NCBI GenBank assembly: GCA_023614405.1 | Contig: CM042688.1 | Location: 70,728,253 to 70,792,252, forward strand | DNA: 64,000 nucleotides | Reading direction: 5' to 3' | From: Avena insularis | Lineage: Eukaryota > Streptophyta > Magnoliopsida > Poales > Poaceae | Part shown: in pieces, positions 22,276 through 32,040 of the stretch | How positions within the stretch are numbered: position 1 is the first letter of the stretch | How the letters are laid out: each line of letters starts with the position of its first letter | Translations under genes and position numbers: made by a program | The notes under the pieces: generated by a model | What the model saw: the letters and a program-made list of their open reading frames with translations, nothing else | Database searches by the model: none | Told to the model about the DNA's origin: nothing

Positions 22276-23871
22276 TGATGCCTCGGTATTGATGTAGAGA
22301 TCGTTGGGAACCCCAAGAGGAAGGTATGATGAGCACAACAGCAAGTTTCCCTCAGTTATGAAACCAAGGTTTAATCGAACCAGTAGGAGCAAGGAAACAC
22401 CCCAAAGGTGTTGCTAGCTGAGCCTTGGCAGGGCACACTACCGGCGCTAGTAGCAACGTGGAGACCTGCACAACACAACCACAGAACTTTGTCCCCAACT
22501 TGCGATGAGGTTGTCAATCTCACTGTGTTTTGCTGAAAACAAAGGATTAAACGTATCGAATGGAAAGAAGTAATAGTTTGCAGAAAGAAACACAAAGCAG
22601 TAAACAATTTGTAGATTGTATGTAAAAGAAAGGACCAGGTTCCATAGTTCACTAGAGGTGGCTCTCCTTAAGATAGATAACATGCTGGGTGAACAAATTA
22701 CAGCGGGGCAATTGACAAACATCGAGAAAGCAATACATGCATATACTAATCATCTTGACTCCTTTGAGATTCGATTGGGCATTACAACATTATACATAGA
22801 CCGCCATCCAACTGCATCTATGACTAATAATCCACCTTCAGGTTATCATCCGAACCCCCTCTAGTATTAAGTTGCAAGGAACAGATTATTGCTTTACGAA
22901 TTGCGTGTAAAGTAAACAATACGATTGTTCTATGAACAAAGGATTGTTGTTTTCTCCCTAGTAGCAACAACACATCTAGTACCTTAGAGATTTTTGTCAC
23001 TTCCCCAGATTACCAGAGGCATGAACCCACTATCGAGCATAAATACTAACTCTTGGAGTTGCTAGAATCTACTTGGCCAAGATAACTACTAACAACAGAA
23101 AGCATGCAAGATCACAAATAACAAAGACATGATAGAATCAATAATCAATCTGAAATAGCATCTCAATATCCATCGGATCCCCGCAAACACAACATGCAGA
23201 ATTACAAATAGATGATCTTGATTATGAACGGAGCTTACAAGATCTAGACATGAAAGCACAAAGGAGGAGAACCAGCCATCTAGCTACTACATGGATCCGT
23301 AGTCCAAGGATGAACTACTCACGTATCACACCGGAGGCTTGCATGGTGATGAAGAAGGCCTCCAGGGTGAATTCCCCTCTCCGGCAGGGTGCCGGGAAGA
23401 GCTTCAGATCCCTCCCGATCTAGGGATGGAGATGACGGCGGTTACAGACTCTTTCGTGGATTTTTGATCGGGTACTTAAGGTTTTTGTCCCAAGGGCATC
23501 TTATAGGCGGAAGGAGAGGCCGAGGGGGTGCTGGGGTCGGCCAGACCACCCCCTGGCACGGGCCAGGCCTGGCCGCGTGGCCAGGTGGTGTGGCCGGGCC
23601 CCACCCTTCTCGGTCTCGTATTCTGGCATCTGATGACTTCCGGAAAAATAGGCACTTTGGCTTTTGTCTCGTCCAATTCCGAGAATATTCATTTTCTGAC
23701 TTTCCTCGAACCAAAAACAGCAGAAAACAGGCAGCTGGCACTATGGCTCTTGTTTATAGGTTAGTCCAAGAAATCATATGAAAAGTACTCCAAAGTGTGG
23801 ACAAAACACAAGAAAGTGGATTAAACCAAGCATGGAACATCAAAAATTATAGATAGATTTGCAATGTATCA
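22276..23871 (-). repeat. 5' LTR of outer Gypsy element
   Basis: On the minus strand it runs from TGATACATTGC at 23871 to GAGGCATCA at 22276. It carries the GC-rich module at 23510-23600 and a CCTATAAG box at about 23502-23509. Confidence 0.92.
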
Positions 23872-24947
23872 GGCTTTCTGGCCGAAGAGTGCATCTTTTT
23901 CTGCACGAAGTATCTAGGCATCGAGAACCCTGTCGGTCTTCCCGTCAATAGGCACCTTGGCAAGCTCGATGAATCGGGTCACCGAGAGGGTCGTCGCGTA
24001 CTGCATGCAGACTTCGATTGTTGACGCGCAGACTTTGATAGAGCAAACCTGGTCGCGCTACAACATTTAGAACTGGTCGATCCTTGGGTACAAAATAACA
24101 AAAGGTCAATCGATAAGAAGTACAGTGACCGGGGCATACAGAGGACGCAGGGAGAAATAATCAAAGATCACAACTCAGATTTCACGCGTTGGTTTAGGCA
24201 GACGCTCCTAGATAATCCCCCACAATCGCATTCTGCAGAGGAAAACATCATATTCACCTTGTCGCAGGGACCCATGCAAAACCTGGTGACCTATCAGGCG
24301 TATGATATCAACGGCTACACATTCTACACGGAAGAAAAGGACAACAAGTATGACTATCAGAACTCAGGCGTAACATCAGAATTCTACACCGATGACAACA
24401 TGAAGAAAAGATTTTATGGAAGGATCGTGGAGATCTAGGAGCTCGACTACTGTGGAGAAAAGGTGCCGATGTTCCGTGTCAGATGGGCCAAGAGCGTCGA
24501 AAGAGAAGACCGGTATGTCACAACCATGTTAATACCCGAAGCAGCCAAATCCAAGGCCGCCGGTGCGAACATCGCCGTGAAAAATGAACCGTGGGTACTG
24601 GCTAGCAAAGTGGACCTATGTTTTTTTATTACCGACCCGACAAAGCCTAGTCGTGTTGTCGTGAGGAGAGGAAAAAAGAAACATCATCGGAATGGATGGA
24701 GTCGCCAACGAGTAAGACTTTGACCAGTACGGTGATCCAAAGATTGAAGATGACGACGACTACGATGAAGAAACATACATCACAAGAACAAAAAGGACAA
24801 CCTTACCCAAAAAAGGTAATCTGTTCGAGCGAAGAAACATAAAAGTGCCGGGGCTAAATTATTCAACCACGACAAAGAAGGGAAAAAAGATTGTAAAACG
24901 CTATCTCAAACAAGATTGTAAAACGCATGCTCAAAAAAGATTGTATT
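23872..24947 (+). pseudogene. CACTA TNP2-type transposase, 3' part (broken)
   Basis: The transposase resumes directly at the Gypsy border with GFLAEECIFFC and NPVGLPVNRHLG, motifs of the DUF4218 region typical of TNP2. A DUF4216-like region follows: LVTYQAYDINGYTFYTEE and, from about 24400, RFYGRIVEI and VPMFRVRW. The C-terminus is acidic then basic. In-frame stops are TGA at 24022-24024 and TAG at 24436-24438, and a frameshift lies near 24690. A short duplication of a CAAGATTGTAAAACGC unit is seen at 24890-24950. Reading phase agrees with the part that ends at 8922. Confidence 0.85.
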
Positions 24948-25267
24948 GATGCATATGGATGGCATATTATTAATGCACACATTATTATTTAATTTCTTTC
25001 TACTTTAAATCACTTTTGTACCACTTTTATGATATATATGTACCACTTTTGTCATATAAAACATATAACAGATATTTTATATAGTTTACATAGTTTTTGG
25101 GATACTTTTTAACATTTTAAAGTAGTTTCAAAATAAAAATAAAAAAGGGGGGCACCAGGGTTCGAACCTAGGTGCTCTAGGTTTAGCTAGCAAGGGCAGA
25201 ACCAGTGGGATACGGTAGTGTTAGTGTAAACTACAGGGGCAGCCGCCCTCTTATTTGACCTGACACG
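24948..25267. other. AT-rich spacer between the CACTA genes
   Basis: A stretch of A/T-rich sequence followed by a GGTTCGAACC-containing segment (25158-25175). No gene is seen. Confidence 0.5.
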
Positions 25268-25345
25268 GCACTTAGTCGTAGCGCACCCTTACGTAGTGCG
25301 CTACGGTTTAACCGATGCGCACTACGGCTAAGTGCCGTGACATGT
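25268..25345. repeat. Internal cluster of CACTA terminal-type motifs
   Basis: TAGCGCAC and GTGCGC(T/A) motifs occur in both orientations within 75 bases, with an inverted pair around AGTGCGCTACGG and CGATGCGCACTACGGC. They resemble the subterminal motifs at both ends of the CACTA element but lie between its two genes, just upstream of the second gene's leader. Confidence 0.6.
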
Positions 25346-25797
25346 CAACTGTCGAGCACGGACCCGTCCCTCTCCCCATCCTTGGACAGATCGTCCCCGC
25401 TGCCACCGCCGCTTGATCTGATCCGCTCGCCCGCTGCCTGCCGCCGCACTTGCCACGTCCGAGGAGGAGGAGGAGAGGAGGCCGCCGAGTCCGCCAACGA
25501 GGAGAGGAGGCCGCCGCCGCTCGATCTGCCTGTCGCCGCACTCGCCTCGCCAACTGCCGCTACCGAGGAGGAGGCCGTGGAAGAGGAGAGGAGGCCGCCA
25601 CGTCCGAGGAGGAGGAGAGGAGGCCGCCGCGCGTCCTAGGAGGAGGAGGCCACTACGCGTCCTAGGAGGAGGAGGCCGCTGCGCAGTACGTTGAGGAGGA
25701 GACCATCGTGCAGTACAAGGAGGAGGAGGCCGTGGAGGAGCTCCGTCCGCGCTGTTCGTCATCATCCGCACGCTCTTCGTCGTCGTCATCTTTGAGG
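25346..25797 (+). other. GC-rich leader of second CACTA gene with GAG/GCC repeats
   Basis: Imperfect GAGGAGGAGG and GCCGCCG repeats fill the region. A consensus donor (GAGGTGAGCG) at about 25797 marks a probable leader intron that ends at 27327. The open frames here are low-complexity products of the repeat and not proteins. Confidence 0.45.
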
Positions 25798-25859
25798 TGA
25801 GCGTCCCCTCTCTCCCCTCTCTCTGACCTAGATACTGCCCTAGGAACACCACTGCCCTA

Positions 25860-26260
25860 GGTTGATTTGTAGCAGTAGGTTGATTTGTAGGTTAGCTTGT
25901 AGTTGATTTGTAGCAGTAGGTTGATTTGTAGTTAGAAGTAGGTTGATTTGTAGCACTAGGAACACCACTATGGATCACATTGTAGTTGATTTGTAATTAG
26001 CAATAGGTTAGCTTGTAGTTAGCAGTAGGTTTTATTTGTTCATACATTGGCACAAGTAAGTTAGCTTGTAGTTAGCTTGTAGTTAGTAGTAGGTTAGTTA
26101 GCAGTAGGTTAGCTTGTAGTTGCTGTAGCAGGTTAGCAGTAGTAGGTTAGCAATAGGTTAGTAAGAAATGGAGTAGTAGTTGTTGTAGTAGGTTAGTCTA
26201 TCTAGCAAGCAAGCAGTAGTAGGTTAGCAAGAAAGCAGTAGTAGGTTAGTTGATGATGTA
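25860..26260. repeat. Minisatellite of GTAGGTTGATTTGTAGTTAG-type units
   Basis: Degenerate tandem copies of TAGGTTGATTTG, TAGTTAGCAGTAGG and AGGTTAGC fill 400 bases inside the leader intron of the second CACTA gene. Confidence 0.75.
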
Positions 26261-27196
26261 GGTTAGAATTTTATTTTCTGTTCTTGTTACTTAGTAAAAT
26301 GAATAGAATGAAATAGAAAATGAATAGAATTTTATTTCCTGTTCTTGAATAGAATGAAACAGAAAATGAATTTTATTTGTTGTAATTTGCTTGTTGTCAA
26401 TTGCTGTTCTTGCTATCATTTTATTGAAGTGCACTTGGTTATGCGTCCATTTAAACCAATCTTGTTTGGTTCATATAGTATATGTGTCCTATGTCAGGAC
26501 CGGCCTTTATTCCTCAAACGTCGAGCAAAGCTCTGAAAAGAAAAATAATAAACAATGGGATCTCAAAAATGCATGGAATGAAATTGGCAATAAAAATAGA
26601 TTTGGTACTTGTATAGGAAAATTGGTAGCATAGGAAATTTGTGTTGGGTAAACAATGGCAATAAGAGGAAGATAGTTGTCTGACAAAACTTCCCATTTAA
26701 ACCCAAAACAGGCTAACAATAGCAGAAGGCCTATGTGTCTCTATGCTCTCTTTTCAAGACCACCTGAAAGTTCTACATCTGATATATGTTCCCACCTTCC
26801 ACCATTCTTGGTTATGCTCTCCTTTAAATACCAGTTAGAGTGGTGGCCTTGCTTTGTTGTATTCGTAGCTATATTACCCTGCCTAGTACTTAGGTTTAAA
26901 TGGACTCAAATGTTTCCCAAGTCCTGACAATTTGCTGACTGTGAAACCTCATGAAAGGTTTCCCAAGTCTAGAAAATGAATTGAATTTTATTTCCTGTTC
27001 TTGCTATCATTTGTGCTTCTAAGTTATATGTTGTAGGATTGCAGCAAATGACAGCAAGCATTAAAGTGCACTTGGTTATGATCTGCAGCACTTGTATGAA
27101 GCACTTTGTTATTGTTGTAGCACTTGAAATTGTGCTTGTGCTTGTATGAAGCACTTTCTTATGTCGTGTATGCATGTGCTTGTATGAAATGAGTCC
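26261..27196. other. Intron sequence, no gene seen
   Basis: AT-rich sequence in the presumed leader intron. A block around 26340-26430 (TTTTATTTC, CTTGCTATCATTT, AAGTGCACTTGGTTATG) recurs degenerately at 26985-27085, a short internal duplication. No supported coding region. Confidence 0.45.
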
Positions 27197-27242
27197 CGAT
27201 TTTCGCCAAAATGTTGATTAACTTCCGTTTCGGCAAAAATCG
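27197..27242 (+). promoter_or_regulatory. Conserved hairpin ahead of second CACTA gene
   Basis: Seventeen-base arms (CGATTTTCGCCAAAATG and CGTTTCGGCAAAAATCG) pair at 14 positions and enclose the 12-nt loop TTGATTAACTTC. The counterpart at 6295-6328 has the same CCAAAATG stem core and a loop that matches at 9 of 12 positions. Both lie 90-140 bases before a start codon and near an intron acceptor. Confidence 0.6.
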
Positions 27243-28297
27243 AGCACTCCTAGTTTAACAAAAAAATAACAAAGGTCATGTCGGATTTTTCCGTGCACTT
27301 TACTAACCATTATTTGCCTTTTATTAGTGCAAACATGTGTGACAACAACGAGGTTGGCTCTTCTCAACGTATCAACGCTGAAGGAGGAGTGAGACCTCAA
27401 AAGAGACCCTTGTCATTCTGGGAGGAGGTCGAGCGGCTAGAAAGAATGACAGAGGGCGATGAAGAATACAACCCTTCCAAGAGCGACGATGATGAGATGG
27501 AAGACACGGAGGAAGAAGAAGCGGCCAAAGGAACGGCGGATGATGAAACCACCAATGGCGGCGAGGGCACACCAAGTGGTAATAATCCGCCTAAGAAGAA
27601 GAAGGAAAGGCGCCCGAACACGGTTGGCACCATTAGAGAGGAAATTACCGAAGTGAGCCCAACAAGGGTTCATTTGGCGCCTGACCATGTCGTCAAAGGG
27701 TACGGTGGGCAAGTGGCGGCTATCACCCGGACCGCCATCTCGATCAACACCGAGAATCTCTAGCATAAAGATAATGGCCATTTGCGCACACTCCTCTTCG
27801 AGAAGCTGCACGCAAGATACAAGTTCCCCCTTCAGTATCGGAACACAGATTATCATGGGAATGAAGTAAATAAATCCGCCCTCACAAAGATGAGCACCGC
27901 CCTAGCCAGCTAGAGAACCCGGATAAAGAAGAAGATATTTAAAGAAGGGAAAAGTCTCGAGGAGATCCAGAAGATTGACCTGCAGATCACCGAAGATCAA
28001 TTCCAGGAGTTCAAGGCCAAGTGCAAATCCGAAGCAGCCAAGGCCTCGAGTAGGCAGGGAAAGGAATTGCAGGCGATGAATATAGGTCGCCACCATCTCA
28101 GATCTGGTGGTTACAGAGCTACGGAGCCCAAATGGGATAAGGAGGACGATGAGTATAGAGCTAAGGGGATACCTAACCCCTTTTCAAAATTCGAAAACAG
28201 GCAGCTTCGAAACTTTATCAGGGCTCGTTACCATGTGGACCCCAAAACCAAAGAACTCACCGCGGAAACTAAGGTGAAGGACTTCGAGGTTCTTGTG

Positions 28298-28386
28298 GTA
28301 AGTAATTTAATTACCGCGGATCAAGTCGATTGCATTCTAATCGATCAAGTCGAATTTCTAAATGGTTCGTGTTACTTATTCTGCAG
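28298..28386 (+). other. Intron 1 of second CACTA gene
   Basis: Donor GTAAGT at 28298 and acceptor TTCTGCAG at 28386 join exons in phase 0 (VLV then EQEIA). A 19-base segment (ATCAAGTCGATTGCATTCT) is partly repeated just downstream. Confidence 0.65.
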
Positions 28387-29070
28387 GAGCAGGAAATTGC
28401 TAGTCAGGGATCCCATGGTTCCTCATCCCATGGGTCGACGGCGGCCACCCGGTGGGATAACCCTTTTAACAAGGTGATGAACCGGGCCAAGAAAATCACG
28501 CCGGTTACAAAGAAGCCATTGTCGGCTGGCCGTCTGGCCGGCTTCGGGGCTAAGAATTGGGTGGATCATTTTGGTCCACCCCCGAGGACGCGTGTGGAGG
28601 GAAGGAGCGACGAGGAAAACCGCGAGGTTCAGGAACTTAAGGAACAAGTGGCACGGATCCCGCAGATCATCCAAGACAACCTGGCAATCACCCTCACCTC
28701 CATCCTGCCTACCTTGGTGGAGTCAATAGCGAACTGGAGTGCGGGTGGTCGACAAGGGCCGTGCCCGATTCTAAGCATGGTCAGTAGCCACTCAAACAAT
28801 GCGGCATCGACGAATCCGGTGAATTATGTGTCCGTGACTCCACCCGCTAGCACGGTGGTGCCAGAAGCATTAGTGACTCTGCCCGCTAGCACGGCGGGGC
28901 TGCAAGCATTGGTGACTCCCCCTGCCATCACCGCGGCGCCGGATCTTAATGCACCCGATAGGGAGAATACACCGGCGGCCGGCACCACGCCATCAAGCAG
29001 CCCCTCCGTCTCTTGCACGCTCGTCGTCGTATGCGGTGCCTCGACATTAGCCGAGCTCGACACCATCACG

Positions 29071-29146
29071 GTAAACCAAATACTTTACCGCCTTGCCATT
29101 TATTACTCTTATGACATCTTTTTAATGCCATACATGTTTTTCGTAG
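29071..29146 (+). other. Intron 2 of second CACTA gene
   Basis: Donor GTAAAC at 29071 and acceptor TTTTTCGTAG at 29146. Removing it keeps the frame and joins exon 2 to the RDVAKGTII region. Confidence 0.6.
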
Positions 29147-31219
29147 ACGAATGTTCCATGCACTCTCTTAAGCTTCGTGAACAACGAGTTGAGGGATGTT
29201 GCCAAGGGTACCATCATTCAACCCTTGCACCACACGTTCCACTCAAAGCCGATACCAGATAGCGTGCATAGGGTTAAAATTATCCGGGTTCTAAGGGGCT
29301 GCGATGACCTAGAACCTTCCATTCAACCCCCAGGAGTGGATGAAGAAGAGCCGGCTATCCTCACAAGTTGCTTCGGCTTATTCCTGCTATGGCCAAAGAG
29401 CATGATTCGTTTGGGGACGGCCGGGGCCATCACCCCACAGACAACAACACCGCCTGTCATGCCAGCGCCAAGCCATGGCAAGACCCCCACACCGCTACCG
29501 CCATCACCTCCACGTGATTGTTCGGCTGGTCATATTTACATGACCGTGGTGCAGGATCCGAACTAGGATGACGAAGATGACTTCGATGATTTCATCAACA
29601 CTAATCTTTTCCCCGGTGACCTAAACAAAGACCCAGCTGGTGGCCCCGCAGAGAAAGCCACTTGCAACAAACGTCTCTTTGGTTCTCAGGAGACGCCTCC
29701 AGCTTGCACCTTCACCGAGCCAGCGGATACATCTAACCGGCCCTTTATTCTAAGCCCTTACACACTACATAGGGCGATCGATGCTCAGATTGCGGTGCCT
29801 ACCCACTTCCCAAAAGGCAAGAAGGCCAGGAAAAGAAAATCTCGCAGCTCGAGCCAGCCAGTGGCGTCAACTGCGAATCCGATCAGGTTTTAGGACGGGC
29901 CACCAAGACCCAAGGGTATTATGTGGAGGATGCATGTGGCGGCTAAGCCCATGCTAACTAAGAAATTGCTCAGGCTCGCCACATCAGAAATGAGGAGTGT
30001 GCATGACGGTGTGCTGACGATAGAGAGACGCCTTCTTGTGGAGAAAGATCCCTCGCACCCGGTATTCATGGTTAAGGTGCCACGAGGCTTGGTCTTCGTC
30101 GATAATGTCCCCACGGATCTGTTCTTCCTGCGGTTTGACGACATCTTCAATATGTTCCACCTGTATCGGCTACACTATACCATGGTATGCCTGTTTTCTC
30201 TCAGCCTGGCCATTCAGATCATTAGAGAGAACACCCCGGGCATCGCTATAGTGGACCCCTACTACATGCGTGATGGCTGCTTGGGAAACGCCATTGAACG
30301 GAGATTCGTGGCCTTGTACCTCCAAGGCATCTTGGTGGCGAACAAGACAAAGGAATACATTCTCGTGCCTTTCTTTCCCGACTAAGTCATTATTCACTCG
30401 CCGCCATAACATGCTTTATTAAATTTTCATCATTCTTTTTCCAAAACATTCCGTTTGAATTGTTTTGTGCAGAGATCAACACTGCACACTCATCTGCTTG
30501 TCGCTGAAACATTCGCAAGCCACGTATTTCGACTTAGGGAGTCAAGAAAAGAAGAAAAACTACGACAAGATCAAGGAAGTTCTGGATGATGCTCTCACCG
30601 GCTATGCCTCAGCGGAAGGCGCCACCTTCGTGCGTAAGAAGCTCAAGTTTGGCAGGCACGTCTTCACCCATGTGATGGAATTCCCCTGCGTGAAGCAGCC
30701 GGTAGGCAGTCAGAAGGAAGCCTACTACGCACTCCATCACATGAGGGCGTTCCTACTAGAGCAACAGAATTCTACGCTGCCAGATCATCTCAAACGGTGG
30801 GCCGAAGTCAAGGCCAGGATCAATGATTCAGATATTAGACAAGAGATGTATCGCATCCAGCAACAGTTTGGGGCAATCATCAGCCGTGATGTCCTGACTT
30901 CAGGGGGTCTTCTACGGAGGCAATCCCCCGAATAACTGTGACATAGTAGATCGCCTAAAGATGCAGGGTGACTATAGGGCGTTCATGACGAAACAAGGCG
31001 TCATCCCGTTCCCTGAGCCGAGCCAGAAGTCTTGATGTGTTGGTCTAGTTGTAGTGCTTTATCCCCAGAAGTACTTGTGTGTGTCGACATGTACATGCTA
31101 CTACTTATTAGGGTTATGAATCAACGCTTACTTTGTTACCTTATTTGATAAGTATATCTTTATATGCGACTTTTACTTGTTTTTTCACCCACCATTTAAT
31201 TATTATTGCCAACTTGTAG

Positions 31220-31464
31220 ATGACGTGGTACGTCGTGTACAAGGAACGGGTTCCTGGAGTCTACGATGATTGGGAAGACTACCGGAGACAGTGCACCATT
31301 TCAGCGGAAATAGCTACAACGGGTACAACACTATGGCGGAGGCGGAAGCTAGATACGTGCGCTATATAGCGGGAGTTAGGACGAGGAACCGGATGAAGAC
31401 CTACACCTCCGTCACGGTGATGCTTATCGTTCATGGTTGTCTGTCCTGCATGTTCCTACTTTAG
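31220..31464 (+). pseudogene. RNase H1 N-terminal-like (hybrid-binding) domain in CACTA element
   Basis: After a T-rich tract and a CTTGTAG acceptor, ATG at 31220 starts MTWYVVYKERVPGVYDDWED. This resembles the N-terminal domain of eukaryotic RNase H1, which binds RNA/DNA hybrids and is also called viroplasmin-like. One lost base near 31291 shifts the frame; the rest (HHFSGNSYNGYNTMAEAEAR) continues the domain in another frame. A hydrophobic tail (TVMLIVHGCLSCMFLL) ends at 31464. Catalytic RNase H is not present. It may be a last exon of the upstream gene or a third gene. Confidence 0.65.
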
Positions 31465-31589
31465 ATGTCTAGGCGAGCTTCCGAGCTCTAACTTGGTTGA
31501 GACATGTATACATGTTATCACTAGCTACTTTGTAACTTGATCGAAACAATGTAACTTATACTGTGTATTTATGTATGTGACTTATCTAT

Positions 31590-31760
31590 ATGTATTTGTT
31601 TCTATCTTGTCTGTGTATTTATTTCTGTACTATATATCTGTGTATTTATTTATGTACTGTATATCTGTGTATTTATTTCTATATTGTATATCTGTGTATA
31701 TCAGCTGTATTGTATATAATCTATATTGAATATCATCTGTATTGAGTATTTCTTTTTTTT
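31590..31760. repeat. Tandem repeat near CACTA right end
   Basis: Units close to CTGTGTATTTATTTCT followed by TATATAT recur about every 27-45 bases. Confidence 0.7.
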
Positions 31761-31769
31761 TAAAGTTCA

Positions 31770-32037
31770 GCCGTGGCGCACATATGCTTGGTTAGTGGCG
31801 CACGTTGTCAAATATTAGTAGCGCACTATATCATGCGCCACAGAAAAAACAGTGGAAACGCACTGCCTTTTACAGCCGTGGCGCACCAAGCGATCTTGTA
31901 CTACTAACTCGAGATACACATGGCTTTTGGCGCACTACGGGCACTTTTTAGCCGTAGCGCAGAACTCGTGGCGCACCCCTAGTGCGTCATGGAAGGGGAA
32001 AACAGGTGCTCCACGGACGTGCGTTTTCCTAGTAGTG
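31770..32037. repeat. Right subterminal and terminal repeats of CACTA element
   Basis: GTGGCGCAC, TAGCGCAC and complements recur between 31773 and 31975. The terminal repeat inversely matches the left end and finishes CTAGTAGTG at 32037, followed by the TCG target duplication. Confidence 0.85.
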
Positions 32038-32040
32038 TCG

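Larger units (their letters stand above)
8923..23871 (-). mobile_element. Outer Gypsy (Athila-like) non-autonomous element, inserted in TNP2
   Basis: Two LTRs of about 1.59 kb (8923-10514 and 22276-23871) bound an interior that is about 3.6 kb once the nested element 11705-19844 is removed. The minus-strand primer-binding site (22248-22265) lies next to the right LTR, so transcription runs right to left. The target duplication is GGATT at 8918-8922 and GGCTT at 23872-23876, with one mismatch. The transposase frame of the host CACTA continues across the insertion. The only coding trace is a short gag-region frame at 21399-22021. No protease, reverse transcriptase or integrase was seen, so it depended on a helper element. 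Confidence 0.93.
27335..31035 (+). pseudogene. Second CACTA gene: Transposase_24-like N-terminus with Ulp1-like C-terminus (broken)
   Basis: ATG at 27335 follows an acceptor at 27327. Exon 1 is 27335-28297 (321 codons) with two in-frame TAGs at 27761 and 27911. It has an acidic N-terminus, then a plant En/Spm Transposase_24-like region (LQYRNTDYHGNEVNKSALTK, SGGYRATEPKWDKEDDEYR). Exon 2 is 28387-29070 and is Pro/Ser/Thr-rich at its end. Exon 3 starts at 29147, with TAGs at 29564 and 29891. Exon 4 starts near 30473 and frameshifts near 30904. The C-terminus resembles the Ulp1-like region of grass CACTA proteins (IAIVDPYYMRDG, then HCTLICLSLKHS and TYFD). The Cys expected in the last motif (KQP.....YY) is absent. 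Its role in transposition is inferred from gene order. Confidence 0.75.
5647..32037 (+). mobile_element. CACTA (En/Spm-type) DNA transposon with two nested Gypsy elements
   Basis: The left end starts CACTACCAG at 5647. The right end is its imperfect inverse, ending CTAGTAGTG at 32037. Both are flanked by TCG (5644-5646 and 32038-32040), the 3-bp duplication expected of CACTA elements. Subterminal arrays of a GTGGCGCAC motif lie inside both ends. The cargo, left to right, is TNP2 transposase (split), a Transposase_24/Ulp1-like gene and an RNase H1 N-terminal-like exon, all on the plus strand. Without the nested Gypsy element the CACTA is about 11.4 kb. Several stops and frameshifts in every gene show that it is not autonomous. 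Confidence 0.93.

Noticed and set aside
25150..25180. tRNA-like GGTTCGAACC box
   Set aside because: It matches the T-loop box but no matching acceptor stem, A box or anticodon arm could be folded around it. It lies in the spacer of the CACTA element.
30185..30217. GT..AG pair that looks like a third intron of the second CACTA gene
   Set aside because: It is only 33 bases long, keeps the frame when read through, and the encoded LFSLSLAIQII fits the protein family, so it is coding.
31220..31464. Integrated caulimovirus suggested by the viroplasmin-like domain
   Set aside because: The domain also occurs in cellular RNase H1, no movement protein, coat protein or reverse transcriptase is near, and it lies inside a CACTA element between its gene and its right end.
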